In this document: positions 20,968 through 28,905 of the stretch, piece by piece
How positions within the stretch are numbered: the first letter of the stretch is position 1
How the letters are laid out: each line of letters starts with the position of its first letter
Assembly (NCBI RefSeq): GCF_030811595.1
Contig: NZ_JAUSRB010000002.1
Location: forward strand, 496,001-560,000
Reading direction: 5' to 3'
From: Streptosporangium brasiliense
GTDB lineage: Bacteria > Actinomycetota > Actinomycetes > Streptosporangiales > Streptosporangiaceae
DNA length: 64,000 nt
Position numbers and translations under genes: made by a program
Notes under the pieces: model-generated
Databases searched by the model: none
What the model was told of the DNA's origin: nothing
What the model saw: the letters and a program-made list of their open reading frames with translations, nothing else

Positions 20968-21720
20968 GTGAAGCGATGGATCATCCTGGTGGCCGGCGCT
21001 CTGATCCTGTCCACGACCGCCGCCCCGGCGCACGCCCGGACCGCGCCCACCGACCCGGTGACCGCGCTGAAGGCCCAGTTCGTCGCCCAGCGCGGTGTGA
21101 AGATCGTCGAGAGCGGCCGGACCAACTCCGACGGCAAGCCCCTCTCCGCGCAGAAGCGCCGCGGCGTCGTGCAGTTCGGCGCCTCGGGCGTGGCCGGATA
21201 CGACATCCTGACCAGGTCTGATCTCCCCGGGGAGAAGGCCACCCCGGTCCGCAACCTCGCCGTCGGCGGGAACGTGTACATGAGCGGTGGAGTGATCGGC
21301 GAGAGCCTCCCCGAGGGCCGGAAGTGGATGCGGACGCCCGGCAAGATCCGTGATCTGTCTCCCTTCCTGACCCCGGTCCTCGTCCTGGAGCCGGCCACGC
21401 TGAAGGCCCTGCTGTCCACCAGCACCGTCAAGAAGCCCGGCGCGACCCTCCACAAGGGCGTGATCACCTTCGGCGCGCTCTACCGCGTCTCGCCGTCCTA
21501 CCGGGCGGACCTGCGCAAGAGGCCGAACGCCAAGGTCGCGGCCATGAAGGTGGCCTGGCGGCTGTGGACGGGACGCGACGGGCTCCCCAGCAGGCTGGTC
21601 ACCTCGTGGGCGGAGCCGCCGCTCAGCATGGGGGTCACCCGCGTCAGCGACGTGCGGTTCGCCTCGTGGGGGACCCCGGTGCACCTCGTCGCGCCGCAGG
21701 AGGAGACCGCCACCGAGTAG
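20968..21720 (+). CDS. Secreted protein, paralogue 1 of a four-member local family
   Basis: The product has 250 residues from a GTG behind AGGAGG. A Sec signal peptide (about 1-23, ends AHA-R) has no lipobox cysteine. The mature part shares ordered blocks with the proteins at 25150, 26422 and 27534: DPVTALKAQF, VQFGASGV, YMSGGVIGESLPEGRKW, EPATLKALL, GVITFGALYRVSPSYRA, WRLWTGRDGLPSRLVTSW and a final WGTPVHLVAP. The C-terminal layout (Tyr/Trp strand, 'lPxRlv', 'WGxpVxixaP') recalls the LolA/LprG-like half-barrel fold, which binds lipids, but that is inference. No function is known to me. The leader upstream is AT-rich, so it has its own promoter. Confidence 0.8.
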   Translation: MKRWIILVAGALILSTTAAPAHARTAPTDPVTALKAQFVAQRGVKIVESGRTNSDGKPLSAQKRRGVVQFGASGVAGYDILTRSDLPGEKATPVRNLAVGGNVYMSGGVIGESLPEGRKWMRTPGKIRDLSPFLTPVLVLEPATLKALLSTSTVKKPGATLHKGVITFGALYRVSPSYRADLRKRPNAKVAAMKVAWRLWTGRDGLPSRLVTSWAEPPLSMGVTRVSDVRFASWGTPVHLVAPQEETATE

Positions 21721-21826
21721 CGCGGGACGGGCGGGCCCACTCCGGGGGGCGCCGAGCCCGGCCGGCCCGGAGCGCCCCGCCCGGACCGGATCCCTCCGTC
21801 CCGGCCGGGGCGCCCGCCCCCTTGGG

Positions 21827-21890
21827 GCACCGGCGTTCAGGTGCCGGCGTTCAGGTGCCGGCGTTCAGGTGCCGGCGTTCGAGGTGCCGG
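21827..21890. repeat. 14-bp tandem repeat across the 3' end of the sugar-dehydrogenase-like gene
   Basis: Units of GTGCCGGCGTTCAG start at 21827 (first base variant), 21841 and 21855. A 15-nt variant starts at 21869, then a partial unit. The TGA stop of the minus-strand gene lies in the third unit, so the last codons are part of the array. Confidence 0.85.
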
Positions 21891-24771
21891 CCAGCGTCGC
21901 CGCGGCGAGGTCGTTGGCCAGGATCGCGGTCTCCACCGCCGCCACCGACGAACCGGAGCTCACTCCCGGCAGCGTCGCGGTGTTCACGGCGTACAGCGTG
22001 AACTCGTACTTGTGCGTGGACCCGCCGGGGCACGGCCCGAAGTACTGCAGGGCCTTGTTCCCGCTGCTCATCGCCTTCTGCTTGGCGCCCGGGACCTGCG
22101 GCACGTTGAAGCCGAGGCCGAGCCCCTCCGGCAGTGACAGCCTGCCGGCGGGAATGTCCCAGATCACCCAGTGCTTGCCGCCGTTGGCGGTGTCGACGAA
22201 GGTGATCGCGTAGCTCTGCGTGCCCGGCGGTGCCGTGGTCCAGGCCAGCGGGGGCGAGATGTCGTTGCCGGCCACCCCGTCCCCCTGGCAGGTGTACTTG
22301 GCGGGGATGGTGCCGCCGGCGGCGAACGCGCTGCTGGTCAGCACGGACGGCGCCGCGGCGAACTTCAGCCGCACGATGGTGTTGTCGAGGACCGTCGGCG
22401 TGCCGCCGTTCTTGTCGTTGTTGGTCGAGGTGAGCCAGAGCCCCCCGTCGGGGGTCTTGACGACGGTGCGCAGGCGGCCCCACCGGCCGTTGAAGAACGC
22501 CCGGGGCGTGTCGGTGGTGTTACCGGTGATCTTCATGACCCAGAGCCGCTGGCCCCGGACGGCCGCCATGTAGATCCAGTCGTTGACGATCTCCAGACCG
22601 CTCGGCGACGCGGCGGCCACGTCCCACTGCCGGACCGGGTCGACGTAGGCCGGGTTACCGCATCCACCTTCGCAGTTGGGCCAGCCGTAGTTCTTGCCGG
22701 GCTGGATCAGGTTGAGCTCGTCCAGGGTGGCGTCGCCGAACTCCGACGCCCACAGCCGTCCCCGGGAGTCCCAGGCCAGGCCCTGCGGGTTGCGATGGCC
22801 GAGGGTGTAGACCCGCGGCGCGCTCGGGAACGGGTTGCCGGGCGCGCCGGCGCCGGTCGGCGTCACCCGCAGGATCTTGCCGTTGAGCGAGTTGAGGTTC
22901 TGCGCCCGGTTGCCGTCCTGGGCGTCGCCGGTGGTGATGTAGAGCAAGCCGTCGGGGCCGAACTTGATCCGGCCGCCGTTGTGGAACTTGTTCTTGGCGA
23001 TGCCCGTGACGAGCGGTTCGCGGGCGCCGATCTGCCCGTTCTCGTACTTGAAGCGCACCACACGGTTGTCGGAGGCGGCCGTGTGGAAGGCGTAGACGTA
23101 GTGGTCGGTGGCGAAGGTCGGCGAGACCGCCAGGCCCAGGAGCCCGCCCTCGCCGCTGGTCGTCACCGCTTCGGTGATCTTGCCGACCACGGTCTTCTGC
23201 CCGTCCGGGGTGACGCGGGCGATCTCGAAACGGTCCCGCTCGGCGACCAGCGCGCTGTTGTCGGGCAGGAAGGCGATGCCCCACGGCAGGTCGAGCTTGG
23301 CGATGTCCTTGTCGTGGACGGGGTCGCCGCCGGCCGCCGTACCAGTCGTCCGCACCGTCAGCGGCGCGCTGCGCGGCGAGACGTTGCCGTTGGCGTCGAA
23401 AGCCTCGACCGCGAACGCGTAGGCCGTGTTGGGCGCCAGCCCGTCGGCGGTCGCGGTCAGGTCGGGCACGGTGGCGAACGCCGTGCCGTCGCGGTAGAGG
23501 TTGTAGCCGGTGACCCCGACGTTGTCGGTGGAGGCGTTCCAGGCCAGCGTGACTGTGCCGGCCCCGACGTTGGTCGCGCGCAGACCGGCCGGCGTTCCGG
23601 GCGGCTGCGTGTCGTCGCTCGGCGGCGTGGTGACGTCGACGTTGTTGCTGCCCTGGGAGGCGTTGCCCGCCGCGTCGTAGGCGAGCACGCTGAGCACGTA
23701 TCTGGTGTTGGGCGTCAGGCCGGACAGCGTGGTGCCGGTGACGTTGCCGCCCACGGTCATGAGCACGTTGCCGCCGTTGTAGATCTTGTACTGCGACACG
23801 CCCACGTTGTCGGTGGACGCCGTCCAGGCCAGGTCGACCGAGGTCGGCCTGATCTCGCCGACGGCGCGCAGGCCCGCAGGCGCGGTCGGCGGCTCGGCGT
23901 CGGCCGGCGCCGTCGCGCTCAGCCGGTCGAGGTTGGGGCCCCCGCCCGCGGTGGTGGCGGTGGCCCGGACCTTGTTGGCACCGGCGACGAGGCCCGCGGT
24001 GACGGACTTCTCCACCCAGGTGGTCCACGCGCCCGTGCCGGGGAAGGACAGCCCGGCCGAGACCGGTACGCCGTTGACGGCGATGTCCATCGGACGGTCG
24101 GCGGTGGTGCCGTTGGCGAAGCGGAACGCCAGGCGGTAGTTGCCGGCGGTCGCCGCGTCGACGGTGAACTCGACGTAGGAGCCGGCGACGTTGTCGTAGT
24201 TGACGAACCCGGTACCGGTGAACCCGGCATGGTTGGACTCCACGGCGCCCTGGGAGACGGTGGCGTTCTCCGCCTGGTGGTCGTTGCCGGCCACGGTCAC
24301 CTCGACGTCGACGAAGTCGAGGTTGGGGGTGCCGCCCGCGGTCGTGGAGGTGATCCGGACGGTGTTGGCGCCGGCGTTCACCGGCGCGGTCAGGGTGGAG
24401 GTCGCCCAGGTGTCCCAGCCGCCGGTGCCGTTGAACGAGCGGCCGGCCGAGACGACGGCGCCGTTGACGGCGACGTCGGCGGGGCGGTCGGCGGTGGTGC
24501 CGTTGGCGTACCGGATGACGATGGCGGCGGACCCGGCGCCGGCCGCGTTGACGGTGAACTCGACGTAGGAGCCGACGACGTTGTCGGTGTTGACGAACCC
24601 GGTCCCGGAGTATCCGGCGTGGTTGGACTCCACGGCGCCCTGGGAGACGGTGGCGCCTTCCGCTTCGTACCGGGTCGGCGCGGCGGTGGCGGGGAGGGCG
24701 GCCAGCGAGCTGAGCAGCAGTCCGGCCACGAGCGCGCCGACCAGCGAGCGCGCTCGGATAGGAGATCTCAT
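21865..24771 (-). CDS. Secreted multidomain sugar dehydrogenase-like protein (CBM-CBM-FN3-FN3-GSDH-PEBP)
   Basis: This is a 968-residue secreted protein; AGGAGG precedes the ATG. Signal peptide is 1-31 (ends ATA-A). Two CBM6/35-like beta-sandwich repeats follow at about 32-160 and 163-285; both open with YEAEGATVSQGAVESNHAG or a close variant. Two FN3 domains at about 292-383 and 388-476 each contain WTASTDNVGV or WNASTDNVGV. A PQQ-type glucose/sorbosone dehydrogenase propeller spans about 485-810 (LPWGIAFLPD, HNGGRIKFGPDGLLYITTGD, YTLGHRNPQGLAWD, NYGWP). A YbhB-like PEBP domain is C-terminal (IPAKYTCQG, GKHWVIWDIPA, YFGPCPGGSTHKYEFTLYA). It probably oxidises an aldose bound via the CBMs. Confidence 0.9.
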   Translation of the reverse strand: MRSPIRARSLVGALVAGLLLSSLAALPATAAPTRYEAEGATVSQGAVESNHAGYSGTGFVNTDNVVGSYVEFTVNAAGAGSAAIVIRYANGTTADRPADVAVNGAVVSAGRSFNGTGGWDTWATSTLTAPVNAGANTVRITSTTAGGTPNLDFVDVEVTVAGNDHQAENATVSQGAVESNHAGFTGTGFVNYDNVAGSYVEFTVDAATAGNYRLAFRFANGTTADRPMDIAVNGVPVSAGLSFPGTGAWTTWVEKSVTAGLVAGANKVRATATTAGGGPNLDRLSATAPADAEPPTAPAGLRAVGEIRPTSVDLAWTASTDNVGVSQYKIYNGGNVLMTVGGNVTGTTLSGLTPNTRYVLSVLAYDAAGNASQGSNNVDVTTPPSDDTQPPGTPAGLRATNVGAGTVTLAWNASTDNVGVTGYNLYRDGTAFATVPDLTATADGLAPNTAYAFAVEAFDANGNVSPRSAPLTVRTTGTAAGGDPVHDKDIAKLDLPWGIAFLPDNSALVAERDRFEIARVTPDGQKTVVGKITEAVTTSGEGGLLGLAVSPTFATDHYVYAFHTAASDNRVVRFKYENGQIGAREPLVTGIAKNKFHNGGRIKFGPDGLLYITTGDAQDGNRAQNLNSLNGKILRVTPTGAGAPGNPFPSAPRVYTLGHRNPQGLAWDSRGRLWASEFGDATLDELNLIQPGKNYGWPNCEGGCGNPAYVDPVRQWDVAAASPSGLEIVNDWIYMAAVRGQRLWVMKITGNTTDTPRAFFNGRWGRLRTVVKTPDGGLWLTSTNNDKNGGTPTVLDNTIVRLKFAAAPSVLTSSAFAAGGTIPAKYTCQGDGVAGNDISPPLAWTTAPPGTQSYAITFVDTANGGKHWVIWDIPAGRLSLPEGLGLGFNVPQVPGAKQKAMSSGNKALQYFGPCPGGSTHKYEFTLYAVNTATLPGVSSGSSVAAVETAILANDLAAATLAGTSNAGT

Positions 24772-25149
24772 CGATCCTCCTGCTGTTGTCCTGAGGGGGG
24801 TGAGACGGCACAGCTAGTTAGGAAGCCTTCCTAACTATGCATGGAGGGGATCATCTCCTCCGCCCCCTGTCAATGGAGGCGACGGGGACGGTTGACCCCG
24901 GCCTTCCGTGGGGGGACGGGGGACTGTTGGCCCCCGGGCGGCCCGGCGGCAGCGGCGCGGGACCTCGGCCGCCGACGAGGAACCGCCGAGAGACCGCCCG
25001 CGGCTCCCCCGCGCCGCACCCGCCCGGCACGGCCCGCCGTACGGCTCACGCACGCGCAATCCACGGGCCCGACTTGTTGGCCCACGCCATATCCGGGGCC
25101 GCGGCGGTTGGCTAGCTTGGCGGATCCTGGCCCCGGAGAGGGAGATCCG
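24772..25149. other. Intergenic with palindromic operator, no gene seen
   Basis: This 378-bp gap lies between the divergent sugar-dehydrogenase-like gene and secreted paralogue 2. It contains the AT-rich palindrome at 24815-24837 and a weaker dyad (GGAGG...CCTCC near 24843-24861). The rest is GC-rich without a supported frame. Confidence 0.6.
24815..24837. promoter_or_regulatory. Perfect 23-nt palindrome, probable repressor operator
   Basis: TAGTTAGGAAG and CTTCCTAACTA flank a single central C, about 55 bp before the ATG of the sugar-dehydrogenase-like gene. It is an AT-rich island in GC-rich DNA and too symmetric to be chance. The size and position fit a dimeric repressor site near the promoter. 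The cognate regulator is not in the window. Confidence 0.75.
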
Positions 25150-26007
25150 ATGAGACGGTGGGTTGCCGCGTTGGCGACGGTGCTGGCCGCTTCGGCGCTG
25201 TCGACGGGGGTGGCGCGGGCGCAGGCGCCGCCCTCCCCGGTGCAGAAGCTGAAGCAGCAGTTCGGCGAGCACGTGGGGCTGCGGATCTCCGACCTCGGCC
25301 GGGTCTACAAAGACGGCAAGCCGGCCGTCACCATCTGGCGCAAGGGCAGGGTGGAGTTCGACGCGGCCGGGGTGTACGGCACGGACACCGTGGGGCGGAC
25401 GGAGCTGGGGAAGGGGGTCGTCAGGGAGCTGGAGGCCCAGATCGGGCGGCGGCTCGGCTCGACGCGGGTGATCTGCTTCCCAAACGAGGCGTACCTGTCG
25501 GGCCCCGGCTACGAGACGTGGCTGCCGGAGGGCAAGACCTGGCTCGGCCTGATCGGCCCGGCCAACATCAAGCAGACGGCGGCGCTGCCGCAGATCGTGA
25601 ACATCTTCGAGCCCGCCACCCTGGGCACCCTGCTGTCACACGCCGCGGTGAACAGGCGCGTCCCGTCCGGGACGTTCCTCCAGGGGGCCGTCACGCTGCG
25701 CACGCTCTACAGGGTCTCCCCCAGCTTCCGCGACCGGCTCCCGGGGCCGCCCGGCGCCCGGAGCGGCCGGATCCCGATCGGCTTCCGGCTCTGGCTCGAC
25801 CGGTCCGGCCTGGCCCGCCGCCTGACCACCACCTGGAAGCAGCCCCTCCCCGGGCGGCCCCGCCAGCACACCACCACGGTCGCCGACACCCGCTACACCG
25901 GCTGGGGCTCACCCGTCACGCTCACCCCACCGCCTCCGGAGGACACCGCCGACGCCGGACGCGTCGGCGCCGACTTCCCGGAACCCGCGGTGCTGCCGAT
26001 CGGGTAG
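25150..26007 (+). CDS. Secreted protein, paralogue 2 of the local family
   Basis: The product has 285 residues with a signal peptide of about 25 residues (ends ARA-Q) and no lipobox. It is the most diverged copy. It keeps SPVQKLKQQF, YLSGPGYETWLPEGKTW, FEPATLGTLL, GAVTLRTLYRVSPSFRD, RLWLDRSGLARRLTTTW and DTRYTGWGSPVTL, but between the first two blocks it has a different insert with a lone cysteine (STRVICFPNEAYL). The C-terminal tail is acidic and proline-rich. Start is ATG at 25150 with GGGAG upstream. Next in line are paralogues 3 and 4, each with its own long leader. Function unknown. Confidence 0.78.
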   Translation: MRRWVAALATVLAASALSTGVARAQAPPSPVQKLKQQFGEHVGLRISDLGRVYKDGKPAVTIWRKGRVEFDAAGVYGTDTVGRTELGKGVVRELEAQIGRRLGSTRVICFPNEAYLSGPGYETWLPEGKTWLGLIGPANIKQTAALPQIVNIFEPATLGTLLSHAAVNRRVPSGTFLQGAVTLRTLYRVSPSFRDRLPGPPGARSGRIPIGFRLWLDRSGLARRLTTTWKQPLPGRPRQHTTTVADTRYTGWGSPVTLTPPPPEDTADAGRVGADFPEPAVLPIG

Positions 26008-26421
26008 GGCGCGCGGAACCGGCGGCCGGACAGAGCACGCGGCATCGCCGGTCGGACAGGGCGCGCGACACCGCCCACCGCCGATCGGCGGGCGGGGAGT
26101 CCGCGTGGAACCCCACGGTCGATCCACGGCTCTCCTTCGACGCGGACCCCGTCCGCGACCGTCGCTCGACGGTGCCGGGATCCCTCGCCGGCGCGGAGAG
26201 CCGCCACTCCCAGGTCCCCCGCCTCCCAGGTCCCCCGTCGGCCTTCCCGCGGGCGGCCGACCTCCCATCGGGGATCCCGGAGGCGGCGGAGGTCTGCACG
26301 GAACATTCACAGGTATTTCAAGGCATTTATCCATATACGAGATGCCGTCGCGATCTTGATCCGCCAGAATGCCCCCATCCCTCCCACACGGGGTGGAGGG
26401 ATCATTCAGGAGGAATTTTCC
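26008..26421. other. Long 5' region of paralogue 3, no gene seen
   Basis: This 414-bp gap is GC-rich at first, with a direct repeat CTCCCAGGTCCCCCG near 26208-26238. It turns AT-rich at about 26305-26370, where the paralogue 3 promoter should lie, and ends in the hairpin at 26377-26402 just before the RBS. No supported frame. Confidence 0.6.
26377..26402 (+). promoter_or_regulatory. Leader hairpin just before the paralogue 3 RBS
   Basis: ATCCCTCC and GGAGGGAT pair across a 10-nt loop and end about 6 nt before the CAGGAGGA RBS. The GGAGGG arm could also compete with or shield the RBS. Confidence 0.45.
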
Positions 26422-27306
26422 TTGAAGCGATACATCGCCGGTCTGGCATGCGCTGCGACGGCCGTGCTGAGCGCCCCCGCGCTCGCCTCGACCGCGCACG
26501 CCCAGGCCGCCGATCCGGTCACCGCGCTGAAGAGCCAGTTCGGCGGCGGTCGCGGGGTGAGCTTCGTCGACACGACGAAATCCCAGGGCCCGGAGGGGAA
26601 CGTGGTGTTCGCCAAGCGCACCGGCGAGTTCCAGTTCGGCGCCTCCGGCATCATCGCGTCCGACCAGACCGCCCAGCTCCGGATCAAGCAGCAGGAACTC
26701 GAAGAACTCCTCGCGGCGACGGAGGACGCGGAGGACACCGAGGACGCGAAGAACGAGACGCTCTCCAAGGTCATCACCGGGATGGCCAAGCCCGAGCGGG
26801 TCGTCCGCGTCAAGGACACCTCCTACGTCTCCGGCGGCGTCATGGGCGAGTTCCTGCCCGCCGACAAGACCTGGGTCCGCAACCCGCCCGCCCCGCTCGG
26901 CCTCATCGGCTCGATGAGCCAGTACGTCAACCCCGCCGAGCCGGCGACGCTCAAGGCCCTGCTGGCGCACGCCACCAAGCGCGCCGGGGTCTACAGCGGG
27001 AAGATCACCCTCGCCGAGCTGCAGAAGGTGTCACCGTGGTTCCGGGCCTCGTCGCCCTTCCTCCCCGAGGACAGGGCCAAGTCCGCGGTGAGCTGGAAGC
27101 TGTACGTCGGCGCCGACCAGCTCCCCCAGCGGCTGGTGACGACCTACTCGGAGGGCAAGGACTCGTCCACGACGGTCGACACCCGCTACACCGGCTGGGG
27201 TTCCAAGGTCACGATCGAGGCCCCGGCCGCCGACCAGGTCGCCGAGATGAAGGAGCTGGAGAAGGGCGTGAAGGCCGTCGCCACGATCCCGCTGATCAAG
27301 AACTGA
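26422..27306 (+). CDS. Secreted protein, paralogue 3 of the local family
   Basis: This is a 294-residue product from a TTG at 26422; the strong CAGGAGGA RBS fixes the start. Signal peptide of about 28 residues (ends AHA-Q), no lipobox. Shared blocks are DPVTALKSQFGGGRGVSF, FQFGASGIIASD, YVSGGVMGEFLPADKTWVR, EPATLKALLAHATK, GKITLAELQKVSPWFRA, SWKLYVGADQLPQRLVTTY and DTRYTGWGSKVTIEAP. A highly acidic insert (ELEELLAATEDAEDTEDAK, about residues 94-112) is special to this copy. It ends in a helical tail (AEMKELEKGVKAVATI). Function unknown; a lipid- or polymer-binding role is only inferred from fold resemblance. Confidence 0.8.
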   Translation: MKRYIAGLACAATAVLSAPALASTAHAQAADPVTALKSQFGGGRGVSFVDTTKSQGPEGNVVFAKRTGEFQFGASGIIASDQTAQLRIKQQELEELLAATEDAEDTEDAKNETLSKVITGMAKPERVVRVKDTSYVSGGVMGEFLPADKTWVRNPPAPLGLIGSMSQYVNPAEPATLKALLAHATKRAGVYSGKITLAELQKVSPWFRASSPFLPEDRAKSAVSWKLYVGADQLPQRLVTTYSEGKDSSTTVDTRYTGWGSKVTIEAPAADQVAEMKELEKGVKAVATIPLIKN

Positions 27307-27331
27307 TCACCTCGCGTCGGTCGCCCTGCAC

Positions 27332-27396
27332 TGATCACCGGACAGCCGATCTCCGTTCGGTGATCGGCCGTTCAGTGATCGGCTGTCCGGTGATCA
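27332..27396 (+). terminator. 20-bp perfect hairpin after paralogue 3
   Basis: The arms at 27332-27351 and 27377-27396 (TGATCACCGGACAGCCGATC and its complement) are perfect. The 25-nt loop itself contains GGTGATCGG copies. It lies 26 bp past the stop and probably terminates or processes the paralogue 3 transcript. Confidence 0.7.
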
Positions 27397-27402
27397 CATC
27401 CC

Positions 27403-27433
27403 CGCGCCCGGCAGGCCTCGCCTGCCGGGCGCG
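27403..27433 (+). terminator. Second hairpin between paralogues 3 and 4
   Basis: CGCGCCCGGCAGG and CCTGCCGGGCGCG pair perfectly (13 bp) around the loop CCTCG, 6 bp after the longer hairpin. The tandem makes read-through into paralogue 4 unlikely. Confidence 0.75.
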
Positions 27434-27533
27434 GTCGATTGATCAGATTTTCACCCTCCATGTCATGTATTGAGCAAGAATCTCGATGATCGCTCCGCGA
27501 GGATGCGAGGACCCATACAGGAGGACCCCCTAA

Positions 27534-28448
27534 ATGAGGCGAATGATCGCCACCCTGACCGGCGCCACCGCGGCGGCGCTGATCGCGCCCGCACTCGTGG
27601 CCGCCCCCGCCAACGCCCAGGCCGCCCCGGCCGCCCCGGCCGCCCAGATCGCGCAGACGGACCCGGTCTCCGCACTGAAGAGCCAGTTCAGGACCCACCG
27701 CGGCGTGAAGCTCGCCGAGAACTCGAAGATCATCGGCGAGGGCAAGAACAACCGGGCGATCTTCAGCCGGCGCAACGGCGTGCTGGAGTTCGGCAAGCAG
27801 GGCGTGGTGGCCTCGGACCTGACCGAGAAGTTCACCCTGCCCGGGGCCGAGAAGGAGCTGAAGAACCTGTTCGGCCCCTCCCGCACCCTCATGGTGAAGG
27901 GCGTCTCCTACATCTCCGGCGGCTTCTACGGCGACGCCCTGCCCGAGGGCAAGGAGTGGCTGCGCGTCAAGGGCGGCGCGGTGGTGGCCGGCAACCCCGC
28001 CCAGCAGATCGTCAACCCCCTCGAACCCGCCACCCTGAAGGCCGCGCTGGCCCACACGACGGCCAAGCGTCCCGGCGGCACCTGGGACGGCACCCGGACC
28101 GTCGTCCACTCGGGCACGATCACCCTGGGCGAGCTCTACAAGGTCTCCCCCACGGTCCGCGCGCTGCTGGGCGCCAAGCCCTCGGCCAAGTCCGCCACGC
28201 TGCCGGTGAGCTGGAAGCTCTACCTCGGCCCCGACCAGCTCGTACGGCGGGCCGTCTCGTCCTGGACCCAGTCCCTGCGGGGCCTGACCAGCCTGGACAT
28301 GACCTACCTCAACGACAGCCGCTACTCCGGCTGGGGCGTGAAGTCGGCCATCAAGGCTCCGTCCGCCGCCCAGGTCGCGGACTTCGACGAGCTCGACCTC
28401 GGTGACGAGCAGAGCGAGGACCCCTACACCCAGGTCTTCAAGGACTGA
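27534..28448 (+). CDS. Secreted protein, paralogue 4 of the local family
   Basis: This is a 304-residue product; ATG at 27534 with AGGAGG 9 nt upstream. Signal peptide of about 29 residues ends ANA-Q, with no lipobox, then an Ala/Pro stretch. Family blocks are DPVSALKSQFRTHRGVKL, LEFGKQGVVASD, YISGGFYGDALPEGKEWLR, EPATLKAALAHTTAKRPGG, GTITLGELYKVSPTVRA, SWKLYLGPDQLVRRAVSSW and DSRYSGWGVKSAIKAP. It ends with an acidic tail (DFDELDLGDEQSED). It is closest to paralogue 3 by eye. Two hairpins before it and one after it make it a single-gene unit. Confidence 0.8.
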   Translation: MRRMIATLTGATAAALIAPALVAAPANAQAAPAAPAAQIAQTDPVSALKSQFRTHRGVKLAENSKIIGEGKNNRAIFSRRNGVLEFGKQGVVASDLTEKFTLPGAEKELKNLFGPSRTLMVKGVSYISGGFYGDALPEGKEWLRVKGGAVVAGNPAQQIVNPLEPATLKAALAHTTAKRPGGTWDGTRTVVHSGTITLGELYKVSPTVRALLGAKPSAKSATLPVSWKLYLGPDQLVRRAVSSWTQSLRGLTSLDMTYLNDSRYSGWGVKSAIKAPSAAQVADFDELDLGDEQSEDPYTQVFKD

Positions 28449-28530
28449 TCCGCAAGCGCTGGTCCGCAAGCGCTGGTCCACCGCGAGGACCGTCCCCGGA
28501 CCCGGCCCATCCGGCCACGTGATCAGCGCC

Positions 28531-28677
28531 GAGAGTCGGTCCAGCTCGGGGTCGATCCACCCCGTAAGCCGGTCCGGCTCGGGGTCGATCCACCCCGTAA
28601 GCCGATCCGGCTCGGGGTCGATCCCCCCCGTAAGCCGATCCGGCTCGGGGTCGATCCCCCCCGTAAGCCGGTCCGGG
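28531..28677. repeat. 33-bp tandem repeat, about 4.5 copies
   Basis: Units start at 28531, 28564, 28597, 28630 and 28663 (the last partial). The period is exactly 33 bp and the core is CCGGCTCGGGGTCGATCC. Middle copies differ at only one or two bases, which points to recent expansion. Confidence 0.9.
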
Positions 28678-28708
28678 GAAGGCCCGGTGAACCCACCGGG
28701 CCTTCCCC
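28675..28708. terminator. Bidirectional hairpin between paralogue 4 and pcrA
   Basis: A 14-bp perfect stem GGGGAAGGCCCGGT / ACCGGGCCTTCCCC with a 6-nt loop begins inside the last partial 33-bp repeat. Confidence 0.8.
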
Positions 28709-28905
28709 CACAGCCGCCCGGCACTCGTCCCGGCCGCCCCGCGTCACCAAGGCCGCCCGGCACTCGCCCGGAACGCCTTCCTGGACCGCTCGGCACTTCA
28801 CCAGCCCGTCCAGCGCTCACCCCGCCCGCCGGTCACCCACCCGGGTCACCCGGCACTCGCCCAGGTCGACGGCCGCCCACCCGGCGTTCGGCCGCTCGGC
28901 GCCGG

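Larger units (their letters stand above)
28449..28905. other. Intergenic with 33-bp array and terminator, no gene seen
   Basis: This 457-bp gap separates convergent genes. It holds the 33-bp tandem repeat (28531-28677), the hairpin at 28675-28708, and then a C/G-rich stretch with CCGCCCGGCACTCG-like short repeats. The repeat period is a multiple of three, so long spurious frames run through it on both strands. Confidence 0.65.

Noticed and set aside
28531..28677. CRISPR array
   Set aside because: The 33-bp units are directly joined with no unique spacers, and no cas genes are near.
27372..28820. Minus-strand frame with GGIDPEPDRLT repeats
   Set aside because: The repeats come from the non-coding 33-bp array, whose period is a multiple of three. 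The rest is antisense to paralogue 4.
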